Assembly (NCBI RefSeq): GCF_007997215.1
Contig: NZ_VORW01000016.1
Location: forward strand, 34,872 to 98,871
Direction: 5' to 3'
Length of the DNA stretch: 64,000 nt
Source: Algoriphagus aquimarinus
GTDB lineage: Bacteria > Bacteroidota > Bacteroidia > Cytophagales > Cyclobacteriaceae
In this document: positions 27,405 to 35,532 of the stretch, in pieces
How positions within the stretch are numbered: position 1 is the first letter of the stretch
How the letters are laid out: every line of letters starts with the position of its first letter
Translations under genes and position numbers: made by a program
The notes under the pieces: model-generated
Database searches by the model: none
The model's input: only the letters and a program-made list of their open reading frames with translations
Told to the model about the DNA's origin: nothing

Positions 27405-27415
27405 AATCTTTCAAT
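27405..27415 (+). repeat. AATCTTTCAAT leader element, copy 2
   Basis: Identical to the copies at 24714 and 30841; ends 9 bp before the ATG of the second GIN-domain gene. A TCCGCCACGGCGGA palindrome lies about 20 bp upstream (27372-27385). Confidence 0.5.
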
Positions 27416-27424
27416 ATTTTCAAA

Positions 27425-28120
27425 ATGAAAACCTATTCAAAAATTTTAGCATTTGCATTCACTGTATTGGTGATGGCATCTTGCGCACAAGCTCAATCTA
27501 CAGAAACCAGAACTCCTGGGCATTTCACCAAAGTACATTCTGGCGGTAGCTGGGAGGTAATCATGACGGAGGGAAACAAGGAAGAAATAAGAATAGAAGC
27601 CAGGGGAGTGGATCTGGATAAAGTCAAAACTGAAATCGACGGAGATGTATTGAGTGTCGGTTTGGTAAAAGGAAGTTATAACAATGTGAAATTGAAATTC
27701 TACATCACGTATAAGGAACTTGAAGGTGTGAAATGTTCTGGCTCAGGTACAATAGAAGTAACTTCTCCAGTGAGATCTGATGAATTCTCTGCTGGTATTT
27801 CGGGTTCTGGTGACATCATCATGGACAAGCTTGAAGCTAAGGAATTGTCAGTTTCTATTTCAGGCTCTGCAGACCTTAAGATCAAGGGTGGATCAGTGGA
27901 AGAAGCTGAGATCAAACAATCAGGTTCAGGTGATTTCCATGGAGAAAATCTAGCAATCGGAGAATTGAATGTAAGCAAGTCTGGTTCTGGAGATACGCAT
28001 GTAGGTGACTTAGGTAAAGTGTCTGTGAGTGCTTCCGGCTCAGGAGATGTGACTTATTTAGGTTCGCCGAGATTAGGAGAAGTAAGAACTTCAGGCTCTA
28101 GTAGCTTAAGAAAAAGATAA
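27425..28120 (+). CDS. Exported GIN-domain protein (DUF2807), copy 2
   Basis: A 231-residue paralogue of the protein at 23917, with the same opening (RTPGHFTKVHSGGSWEVIM) and the same beta-helix ladder of Gly-Ser-Gly turns (CSGSGTIE, ISGSGDII, QSGSGDFH, KSGSGDTH, ASGSGDVT) to the C-terminus. The leader MASCAQAQ could be cut by signal peptidase I after AQAQ, or lipidated at Cys20. Function unknown. It lies between permease copies 2 and 3 on the same strand and ends at a good terminator. Confidence 0.88.
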   Translation: MKTYSKILAFAFTVLVMASCAQAQSTETRTPGHFTKVHSGGSWEVIMTEGNKEEIRIEARGVDLDKVKTEIDGDVLSVGLVKGSYNNVKLKFYITYKELEGVKCSGSGTIEVTSPVRSDEFSAGISGSGDIIMDKLEAKELSVSISGSADLKIKGGSVEEAEIKQSGSGDFHGENLAIGELNVSKSGSGDTHVGDLGKVSVSASGSGDVTYLGSPRLGEVRTSGSSSLRKR

Positions 28121-28141
28121 GAAGGTGAATGTTCACTTTAC

Positions 28142-28173
28142 AATCCCTCAAGCGAAAGTTTGAGGGATTTTTT
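28142..28173 (+). terminator. Intrinsic terminator after GIN-domain gene 2
   Basis: AATCCCTCAA (28142-28151) pairs with TTGAGGGATT (28160-28169) around an 8-nt loop and runs into TTTT. It lies 21 bp after the stop codon. Confidence 0.92.
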
Positions 28174-28238
28174 GTGTGAATTGTATCTCAATTAATCTCA
28201 CATTTTATAATTTTTTACCCTTCTACTTTCAAACTCGA

Positions 28239-29225
28239 TTACATCAAAAATCCATTTTCAACTGCGTATGGTTCTGGTATATTTTCCTCCTCCAGCATTT
28301 CGAGTAGGTCAATTTCCACAGCCCGAGCAATGGATGAGATAGGCACATCGTTGTAACCTCCTTCAAATGGATTTTCGGAGTAATCTCCAATTCTATCCAC
28401 TACAAAGAATGTCCAGATAATAATAGCAGAAAACGGTATGGTTAGCCAATAGTGCAATGCCCTAGACTCCGCAAAAATGTCCAGCAAACCGAAGGGAATC
28501 AATCCACAAAATATGTAAGTGATCCATAATCCTGTGGAGGCATATTGCCTAGGAAATGGAAAGTTTTTGATTCGCTCGCTCATTCCTTGGTTGGTATATA
28601 GATTCCCAATCAACTCGTGAAGCCAAACTTGCTTATGATCGCTGATAAACTTCTGTTCGTTCAAAAGACCAATTTCCTTACTTTGATTTTTGAGTATCTG
28701 AGAGGGAATATTGGACTTGGTCTTCAAATTCGAAATTTCTTCTTCAGATAAGTATTTATTGATTTCCATATAAACACCATCATTGTATTCTTTGATGAAA
28801 CCAGGAATGAAATTCAGCTTATTTACTGGTAGATTATGTTCCCAAGACTTTTCTTTTCTCATCGCATGCTTGAGTGCTAGGACCCAAGCCAGATGTCTGT
28901 GGATTAGTTGTCGTTTGCTTTCAAAAGGTAGGTTGGAACTTGGTAGGCTAAGAATTCCAGTTGCAAATGTCCTACTGTCATTGACTATAGCTCCCCATAT
29001 TTTTCGCGCTTCCCAAGTTCGGTCATAAGAACTGTTGTTTTTGAATCCAAGGAAAAAGGCAACGGCAATACCTATTACTGATATTGGTTGCCATGGAAGT
29101 GAAAATGGAATATTGGTGATCTCATATAGAAGTATGATGACAAATGAATATAGTAAACCATAGATCAATGAAAACTTAGACCAGCGCACGGTCATCCAAA
29201 AACTGTAATATCTCTTTACGTACAT
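28239..29225 (-). CDS. Bestrophin-family (UPF0187) anion channel
   Basis: A 328-residue membrane protein of the bacterial bestrophin family, which forms pentameric chloride or cation channels. Family marks are the N-terminal SFWMTVRWSKFSL, the helix leading to FFLGFKNNSSYDRTWEARKIWG, and the later LLDIFAESRALHYWLTIPFSA segment with ENPFEGGYNDVPI near the C-terminus. About four membrane helices are seen. It stands alone on the minus strand between plus-strand GIN and DUF4097 genes, with no partner gene. Confidence 0.92.
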   Translation of the reverse strand: MYVKRYYSFWMTVRWSKFSLIYGLLYSFVIILLYEITNIPFSLPWQPISVIGIAVAFFLGFKNNSSYDRTWEARKIWGAIVNDSRTFATGILSLPSSNLPFESKRQLIHRHLAWVLALKHAMRKEKSWEHNLPVNKLNFIPGFIKEYNDGVYMEINKYLSEEEISNLKTKSNIPSQILKNQSKEIGLLNEQKFISDHKQVWLHELIGNLYTNQGMSERIKNFPFPRQYASTGLWITYIFCGLIPFGLLDIFAESRALHYWLTIPFSAIIIWTFFVVDRIGDYSENPFEGGYNDVPISSIARAVEIDLLEMLEEENIPEPYAVENGFLM

Positions 29226-29642
29226 AAAAATTTGTTTGCGATTAAGATATTAAAATATCCAATAGATGACAATAGAATTTAAACCTAATAAGGCTAAAAG
29301 CTTCTCACTATAAGCATCTTACTATCATAAACATCTTGATAAAATATGCATAAAGCCTATTACGATAGACTACTTGGAAGCTTGGCTTCTATAAGTTTAT
29401 AGTGATTAGTATCGCCCGAAAGCGGATAAAATTGTCCGAGGTTAAGATGCCTTTTATTTTAAAAGCCCCTTTTAATGCGTCTGAGACTTGTTTTTAGTGG
29501 CACAATAGTGGAATTACTAATAGAGAGCTAAAGTAGATCTGCTGCATGCATGTCTACAGAATAATATGTGGTCCAAGTCGGAGACTTGAACCAAAAATGA
29601 AACAAGACTTGAACCAGACATATAATCCAACTTTTCTAATCC
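29226..29642. other. 417-bp divergent spacer before the DUF4097 gene
   Basis: No gene is seen. It holds an imperfect palindrome CGGATAAAATTGTCCG (29423-29438), and about 60 bp downstream TGGCACAATAG with GG at 29499-29500. This resembles an enhancer site plus a -24 element, although the -12 element reads GA instead of GC. Confidence 0.35.
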
Positions 29643-30569
29643 ATGAAAAAGCTAAACTATTTCCCCGCCTTACTAGTCCTGACTCTAATTTCTTTTTGCG
29701 TCAGCGCTTCAGAATTCCAAGCTGATCCTTATCTGACCAAAGAGTTTACACTGAATGGTTCTGGTAACCTCAGAGTAGAAACTTCTGGATCATCCGTAGC
29801 CGTAACTGGAGGCAATGGAAATGAGGTGATCGTAGCTGTGTATGTGAAATACGACGGAAAAGAAATCGAAACGGAAGATGCAGTGGTGGAAAGAGAATTG
29901 GAGAATTATACCCTTGACATCAGTCAAAGTGGAAACACCATCTCTGTGATTGTGAAAAAGAAAAATAATATCGGGCGAAGTAAGTTGATCCTTTCATTTA
30001 AGGTGCAAGTACCAACTGAAATGTCGTCCAAATTCCAATCCAGTGGAGGTTCGATTTCAGTGGAAGGAATAAACGGAAATCAGGAAATAGCCACAAGCGG
30101 AGGAAGTATTCAAGTGTTAAACAGCAGGGGATATGTAAATACCCACAGTTCCGGTGGCTCTTTAAAAGTTGAGAACTTCGAAGGAAACGTAGATGTGCAG
30201 AGTAGTGGTGGATCAGTAAAAGTCAATCTGCTAACCGGTGATCTGAAAGTGAATACTTCAGGAGGTAGCGTCAATTTGGAAGAAATCAGTGGAAGCATTT
30301 CTGCAAATACCAGCGGAGGATCCATCAGAGCGCAGCTTTCCAATTTGGAAAAAGAACTTAGCATGAAAAGCAGTGGAGGAAGTATAACAGCGGTAGTTCC
30401 TGATGGATTGGGATTAAACCTTGACCTGAGTGGAGGAAGAGTGAATTCCAAGCTTTCCAATTTCAGTGGAGAAGTGAAGAAGGATAGAATCTTAGGCAAA
30501 ATCAACGGAGGCGGGATTCCGGTAACCATGCAAAGTTCCGGCGGCAGCATCAATCTGGAGTTTAATTGA
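29643..30569 (+). CDS. Exported DUF4097 beta-repeat protein
   Basis: A 308-residue protein with a signal peptide (ISFCVSAS) and a long beta-helix-like ladder. Ser-Gly-Gly-Ser turns recur about every 18-20 residues from roughly residue 128 to the C-terminus (QSSGGSIS, ATSGGSIQ, HSSGGSLK, QSSGGSVK, NTSGGSVN, NTSGGSIR, KSSGGSIT, QSSGGSIN). This is the DUF4097 family, a relative of the GIN-domain proteins in this cluster. No enzyme motif is present. It is followed by permease copy 3. The long antisense frame over its second half is an artefact of the repeats. Confidence 0.87.
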   Translation: MKKLNYFPALLVLTLISFCVSASEFQADPYLTKEFTLNGSGNLRVETSGSSVAVTGGNGNEVIVAVYVKYDGKEIETEDAVVERELENYTLDISQSGNTISVIVKKKNNIGRSKLILSFKVQVPTEMSSKFQSSGGSISVEGINGNQEIATSGGSIQVLNSRGYVNTHSSGGSLKVENFEGNVDVQSSGGSVKVNLLTGDLKVNTSGGSVNLEEISGSISANTSGGSIRAQLSNLEKELSMKSSGGSITAVVPDGLGLNLDLSGGRVNSKLSNFSGEVKKDRILGKINGGGIPVTMQSSGGSINLEFN

Positions 30570-30574
30570 GTAGC

Positions 30575-30620
30575 TAGTATCAAGACATGAGACTTAAGAT
30601 TCTAGATGCTAGAATCAAGA
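30575..30620 (+). repeat. TAGTATCAAGA / TAGAATCAAGA repeat, copy 3
   Basis: TAGTATCAAGA (30575-30585) and TAGAATCAAGA (30610-30620), directly after the DUF4097 stop codon, mirror the pair at 27185-27216. Farther on, 30721-30750 contains another dispersed-repeat-like segment with an AGCCT/AGGCT inverted repeat, and 30780-30795 has an imperfect TCCCAATATCGGGA palindrome. Confidence 0.6.
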
Positions 30621-30840
30621 CACAAGAGCCAAGAAAATATAGCGATAAAAGACTTCGATCCCGATAGCTACCTTAGGTTTGTTTGATGAAAAATTTAGGA
30701 TTTACAAAAGAGAGATGACGGTGTCAGCCTGAGCGAAGTCGAAGGCTCTTTTAAATTTAGGTAAAATTATTGTCCTCGATCCCAATATCGGGACGCTCAG
30801 TCAGACATATAGTTACACTTTACCACCTTTCAACTCTATC

Positions 30841-30851
30841 AATCTTTCAAT
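30841..30851 (+). repeat. AATCTTTCAAT leader element, copy 3
   Basis: Third exact copy, ending 9 bp before the ATG of permease copy 3. Confidence 0.5.
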
Positions 30852-30860
30852 CCATAAAAA

Positions 30861-33287
30861 ATGCTCAAAAACTACTTTAAAATCGCCTGGAGAAATCTTC
30901 AAAAAAAGAAGGTGTATTCATTTATCAATATTTTAGGATTGGGAGTTGGCATGGCTTGTTGTGTGCTGATTTTCATGTTTGTGCAGGATGAACTTTCCTA
31001 TGACGACTACCATGAAAAAGGAGATCGGATCTATCGGGTTCTTCATGGTGAATCGGCAGTCGATGGAGTGGAAGAAGGAAATTCCACAGAAGACTTTTGG
31101 GTGTGGGGAAATGCACCTGTTGGACCTGCTCTTCAGCTTGATTTTCCTGAGGTCGAAAATGTCGTTCAGTTCTCAGGTAGAGCAGATATTCTTTTCACCG
31201 TAAATGATCAAACGCAGCAGGAAGACGGAGTGTTTTTTATGGATTCCACAGTTTTTGATGTGTTCAGTTGGGAGCTATTGCAAGGCGATCCAAAGACTGC
31301 TCTAGTCGCGCCTTTCTCTGTGGTCCTGACTGAGTCCACTGCCAAGAAATACTTTGGTGATGAAGCTGCATTGGGAAAAACCATAAAGGGTAGTGAAGCA
31401 GCAGGAAGAGCAAATTCTGGAGATTACACGGTTACCGGTGTTATGAAAGATCTACCTTCCAATTCTCATTTTAAGTTCAACACCTTACTTTCTCTCAGTA
31501 CATTTAAGCAGTCCAGGCCAGAGGTTTTTGATGCTTGGGGCTATGTCGATACCTATACTTATTTCTTAGTAAATGAGCAATTTGATCAGGCGAATTTTGA
31601 TGCGAAAGTCCCTGATTTTATTGAAAAAAGAGCAGGCGAAGACAACGGACCAAATTATACCATAGCGATAGAGCCATTGAAAGATGTTTATCTCAGAACC
31701 GTAGCTCAGCGGCAGCCAGGCGATACGGGTTCGCTGACTAATATTTATGTGTTCTCTATCATAGGATTGTTCATTTTGGCGATAGCCATGATCAATTTTA
31801 TGAATCTATCCACGGCGAGATCCATGGAGCGGGCAAAGGAAGTAGGGATCAGAAAATCAATCGGTGCAGATCGAAACAGCCTGATATTTCAGTTTTTGGG
31901 AGAGTCCTTGATTATTGTGATTCTCGCTGCTATAGTCGCAGTGATTTTCGTATCAGTGGCGCTACCAATGATGAATAATCTTACGGGAAAAGTGCTTGAG
32001 GTAAATAGTGTGATCAATTGGCAGACCATTCCAGTGTTTTTTGGGATAGTAGTAGTGATAGCCCTTTTGGCAGGATCCTATCCAGCATTTGTACTGTCGA
32101 GTTTCAGACCGGTTTCTATTTTGAGAGGCATCAAAAAATCAGATGCTCGCGGAGTGAATTTGAGAAAAGGGTTGGTTGTCTTTCAGTTTAGTCTTTCTAT
32201 TGCCTTGATAGCAGGTACAATCATCGTGTATTCTCAGATGAGCCATTTGCTGGATAAGGATATGGGTTTTGACAAGGAGCAAATGCTTGTGATCGACTAC
32301 AATTACGACGAGCAAGTCAATAATGTGTCATCAGCGTTGGAAAATGAATTGGAGAATATCCCAACTATTCAATCGGTGGCATTTTCAAGGTCTGTGCCTG
32401 GTAGCTATTTCCCAAATGCCGGAACAACTATTGAAACCCCTGAAGGAGAGATGGTCATGATGGGTCAGGGTGTTTTTCAGGTTGGTTTGGATTTTATTAA
32501 TCATTTCGATCTTGAATTAGTCGCAGGGAGATCTTATTCCAGAGATTATCCTTCGGATTCCACGTCGGCTTTGGTACTGAACGAAGCGGCTGCTAGGCAA
32601 TATGGCTATGCTAATCCTGCGGATATCGTTGGAAAAAAGTTTGACCAGTGGGGAAGATCTGGGGAAGTAATCGGGGTAGTCAAAGACTTTAACTATGTCT
32701 CCTTGCACAGCAAAGTGGAACCATTGACCCTTCCGTTTGAAGCGTATGCCAGTAGGTATGTGAGTTTGAAGGTATCGGGAGAGGATATCCCTGCTACGCT
32801 GTCAGAAGTCGAAAAAGTGTGGAAGCAACTAGCTCCACATCGTCCGTTTATCTATAGCTTTTTGAATGAAGATTTCAATAAGCAATATGAGTCAGACTTC
32901 AGGTTCAGACAGATTTTTACCACCTTCTCTATTTTGGCGATTTTGATTGCCTGCTTGGGATTGTTGGGGCTTGCTACTTACACAGCCGAGCAGAGAACCA
33001 AAGAGATAGGCATACGAAAAGTGTTGGGTGCAAATATCGGAAGCATCGTTGGGTTGCTTTCCAAAGACTTCATCAAGTTGGTTTTGGTGGCGATCGCAGT
33101 CGCTACTCCTGTGGCTTGGTTTGCGATGAACAAATGGCTGGAAGGATTTGCCTATCAGGTGTCCGTTCATTGGTGGATATTCTTGGTTGCTGGTATACTA
33201 GCCGTGATTGTGGCTTTGGTTACGATAAGCTTTCAAGCCATCAAGGCTGCGATGATGAATCCAGTGAATAGTTTGAAAAGTGAGTAG
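30861..33287 (+). CDS. FtsX/MacB-type ABC transporter permease (copy 3)
   Basis: The third 808-residue paralogue. It shares the MLKNYFKIAWRNL start, N-terminal helix, two periplasmic domains and two FtsX blocks with coupling segments STARSMERAKEVGIRKSIG and RTKEIGIRKVLG, and ends NPVNSLKSE. Its periplasmic loops differ most from the others, so the three may have different partners. It follows the DUF4097 gene by 291 bp of repeat-rich DNA. No ABC ATPase is encoded before or after it. Confidence 0.93.
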   Translation: MLKNYFKIAWRNLQKKKVYSFINILGLGVGMACCVLIFMFVQDELSYDDYHEKGDRIYRVLHGESAVDGVEEGNSTEDFWVWGNAPVGPALQLDFPEVENVVQFSGRADILFTVNDQTQQEDGVFFMDSTVFDVFSWELLQGDPKTALVAPFSVVLTESTAKKYFGDEAALGKTIKGSEAAGRANSGDYTVTGVMKDLPSNSHFKFNTLLSLSTFKQSRPEVFDAWGYVDTYTYFLVNEQFDQANFDAKVPDFIEKRAGEDNGPNYTIAIEPLKDVYLRTVAQRQPGDTGSLTNIYVFSIIGLFILAIAMINFMNLSTARSMERAKEVGIRKSIGADRNSLIFQFLGESLIIVILAAIVAVIFVSVALPMMNNLTGKVLEVNSVINWQTIPVFFGIVVVIALLAGSYPAFVLSSFRPVSILRGIKKSDARGVNLRKGLVVFQFSLSIALIAGTIIVYSQMSHLLDKDMGFDKEQMLVIDYNYDEQVNNVSSALENELENIPTIQSVAFSRSVPGSYFPNAGTTIETPEGEMVMMGQGVFQVGLDFINHFDLELVAGRSYSRDYPSDSTSALVLNEAAARQYGYANPADIVGKKFDQWGRSGEVIGVVKDFNYVSLHSKVEPLTLPFEAYASRYVSLKVSGEDIPATLSEVEKVWKQLAPHRPFIYSFLNEDFNKQYESDFRFRQIFTTFSILAILIACLGLLGLATYTAEQRTKEIGIRKVLGANIGSIVGLLSKDFIKLVLVAIAVATPVAWFAMNKWLEGFAYQVSVHWWIFLVAGILAVIVALVTISFQAIKAAMMNPVNSLKSE

Positions 33288-33386
33288 ATCGATGCTTCAA
33301 CTTCGCTCAGCACAAGTTTCGGATTTCATAGAGGAGATTTGGGACTCCCTGTTCTAAAAGCTCCTTTTGATGTGTAATGAGGGCTT

Positions 33387-33418
33387 AACCTTTGAAGTTT
33401 TTTTGAACCTCGAAGGTT
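33387..33418. terminator. Hairpin between convergent permease and Gre genes
   Basis: AACCTTTGAAG (33387-33397) pairs imperfectly with CTCGAAGGTT (33409-33418), with a T-run in the loop. It sits about 100 bp after permease copy 3 and 40 bp after the end of the minus-strand Gre gene. Confidence 0.5.
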
Positions 33419-33456
33419 TGGTACACTCCCGCCTCAGTTTAAACCGTTGGCTACGC

Positions 33457-33957
33457 TCAATACTTAATCTTCATGATTTCAAACGTTCTATTTTCCCTAG
33501 CCAGCTTTAAAACTGCTTGTTCTCCTACTTTTAGGCCAATCAGAATTTTGGCAATAGGAGAGATAAAGGAGATTTTTCCTTTTGAAATATCGGATTCATC
33601 CACTCCCACTATTTGGTAGTTTTGAAGTTTTGTGCTGTTACCGATTTTAAGTGTGACAATAGCTCCAAAGCGGATTTCATCTTTAGGTTGCTTGTCTAAC
33701 TCCACTACTTTGGCCGTAGCAATTCTATCTTCCAGCAGATGTAGTTTCGAAGAAATATAATTTGATGCTATCCGCTTTTCTTGTTCGGTGGCGGCTTCTA
33801 TCGAGCTTTTTTCATTGATCAATGCCTGTTTTTCGGCCAACAATTCTTCCATCCCATTTGGAGTGATGTAATTGGTGATACCATTTGGCAAATCCGCTCT
33901 AGGTGGCACTAAGGGTGTTTCTTCCTGATCTTCTTCTTTTACAAATCCTCTACTCAT
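33457..33957 (-). CDS. GreA/GreB-family transcript-cleavage factor
   Basis: A 166-residue protein with an N-terminal coiled-coil-like region (EELLAEKQALINEKSSIEAA, about 38-95) and a C-terminal FKBP-like domain (GAIVTLKIGN, ISFISPIAKILIGLKVGEQ). The opening SRGFVKEEDQEE and PPRADLPNGITNYITP match a Bacteroidota Gre-like group, distinct from the housekeeping GreA. Gre factors rescue backtracked RNA polymerase; some members instead inhibit it, so the direction of action is uncertain. It stands alone. Confidence 0.87.
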   Translation of the reverse strand: MSRGFVKEEDQEETPLVPPRADLPNGITNYITPNGMEELLAEKQALINEKSSIEAATEQEKRIASNYISSKLHLLEDRIATAKVVELDKQPKDEIRFGAIVTLKIGNSTKLQNYQIVGVDESDISKGKISFISPIAKILIGLKVGEQAVLKLARENRTFEIMKIKY

Positions 33958-34270
33958 GAGTTCGTTGGTTTAGGTATATGCTACCCTAAATAATGAATAG
34001 AAAGACAATTAAGTTTCATGATGACTGGATCACATAGTCCTAATAGGCTGTCCATAAATGAAAAGCGAAAGGGGATTTTACGTGGTAATCAAGAATTGTG
34101 TATCCAAAAATGTATAGTCTTTAACTACACTTATCCCTACATCATTGAGAAGATATTCAACAGGAGTAGTCAAAAAAATCAGGATTTGAACTCTGGAGTT
34201 CTTGATCTACATGAAAAAGAACTCCAGAATTCAGACCTTTCAACCTATGAATAATAGCCTGTTTAGTTTC
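33958..34270. other. Spacer with a long inverted repeat
   Basis: The only frame here (plus strand, 34018-34254) has no family features and runs through an inverted repeat, so I do not call it a gene. The repeat pairs 34188-34203 with 34217-34232 (16 bp, one mismatch) around a 13-nt loop. It lies downstream of the minus-strand DUF4197 gene and may be its transcript end. Confidence 0.5.
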
Positions 34271-35011
34271 TTATTTCCCCTGTTTTTCGGCATAGCCAAA
34301 TACTTTTTGAAGTAATATGGTGCTTCTGGCAGCGGCATTTTCCCGGATTTTCAATTCTTCCTTTGCAATCTCATAAAACAATCCATCGATGGCTTTTTGA
34401 GTTACATAACTTGATAAATCTGGATCGATTGGTGTCATCAGTGGGATTTTATTGTATCTCCCGATTACATCACTCCAGTATTTGGTCGCACCAACTTTGG
34501 TCAAACTGCTTTCAATGATAGGTTTAAATTTCCCCTCTAAAGAAGTAGTAGTTTTTCCTTCAAAATATTGTGTAGCGGCATTATTTGATCCCAGAAGAAT
34601 ATTCTTTACGTCAGTAATACTCATGTCCTTAATAGCAGCTACAAAAATCGGTTTTGCTTCGATGGCTGCATCTTCAGCTGCCCTATTTAAGCTCGTAATT
34701 ACCTGATCACAAAGGTCCCCAAGACCAAAGGAGCGTAGCGTGTTTTCTACTTTTTTAGCTTCTTCAGGAAATAATATTTTGACGGCTATATTTCCTAGGT
34801 ATCCATCTTCTTTCGAAAGGCGATCTGAGGCATAACTTGTCCCATATTCCAGCGCTTGCTTTAACCCTGAATTAATCTCTGATTCAGTTGGAGTCCCAAG
34901 ATCCAAAGCACTACCCAATTGACTCAGCGTATCGCAACTTCCCAGCAGCATCGCAGTGACCAGTGTGAAAGTGATGGAAATTTTTTTGAATGTGGTATTT
35001 TCTAATTTCAT
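34271..35011 (-). CDS. DUF4197 lipoprotein
   Basis: A 246-residue exported protein. The leader ends MLLGSC, a good lipobox, giving a lipoprotein with Cys26. The rest matches DUF4197: TESEINSGLKQALEYG near the start, NIAVKILFPEEAKKVENTLR, VKNILLGSNNAATQYF and the C-terminal TQKAIDGLFYEIAKEE. The fold is mostly alpha-helical and its function is unknown. It stands alone between two long spacers. Confidence 0.87.
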   Translation of the reverse strand: MKLENTTFKKISITFTLVTAMLLGSCDTLSQLGSALDLGTPTESEINSGLKQALEYGTSYASDRLSKEDGYLGNIAVKILFPEEAKKVENTLRSFGLGDLCDQVITSLNRAAEDAAIEAKPIFVAAIKDMSITDVKNILLGSNNAATQYFEGKTTTSLEGKFKPIIESSLTKVGATKYWSDVIGRYNKIPLMTPIDPDLSSYVTQKAIDGLFYEIAKEELKIRENAAARSTILLQKVFGYAEKQGK

Positions 35012-35532
35012 AGGATTTGGCTTAGGTGAATTCTGTAACTATTCAACAATGATACCTCAATTGGGAATTTAAGAAAAATAGAGAGAGGAGATTCGCTCGT
35101 CACACTTGATTTAGGTTGAAAATTACGACTTGGAACTTGATATTAGCCTACTTGACTTGTTTAGTAGACTCTTTTAACCCCTACCGGATTTTTGATCATG
35201 TTTACGCAAATTGGATTGCTATTACTGGATATAATCGGAAGGAATAGCTTGTTCTGAGTGATATTCATGAAATTCAGAACTGTGAAAAGAGTATTTTCTC
35301 TTTGGATATAGTATAACCAAATGAAATATGACTGTTTCAATTTGTACTATACCTGAAAAAAAATCTGTTGTAAATGTTAGTGTTAAATTTTTTCAGGATG
35401 AACGGCACTACTGATTAAAAATAAATCTCAAAGTGGGGAATAGAATACTATTTGTTGAATTGTTATTAGTTTAGGTAATTCATTGAATTATTGATAATTT
35501 ATGAATTCAATTACTGTAAAATACGTAATCCT
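35012..35532. other. 521-bp AT-rich spacer
   Basis: No gene or strong structure is visible. This divergent spacer separates the DUF4197 gene from the arginine deiminase-like gene. Its right end is very AT-rich and must contain the deiminase promoter, but I see no clear TAnnTTTG. Confidence 0.5.

Noticed and set aside
30110..30583. 157-codon antisense frame over the DUF4097 gene
   Set aside because: It is a by-product of the Ser-Gly-Gly repeats on the other strand; its composition is Pro/Leu-rich without any family features.
17507..33287. Mobile element or transposon origin of the permease cluster
   Set aside because: No transposase, integrase, terminal inverted repeats or target duplications are visible; tandem duplication is the simpler explanation.
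34018..34254. 78-codon plus-strand frame between the Gre and DUF4197 genes
   Set aside because: No signal, family motif or plausible start; it runs through a long inverted repeat.
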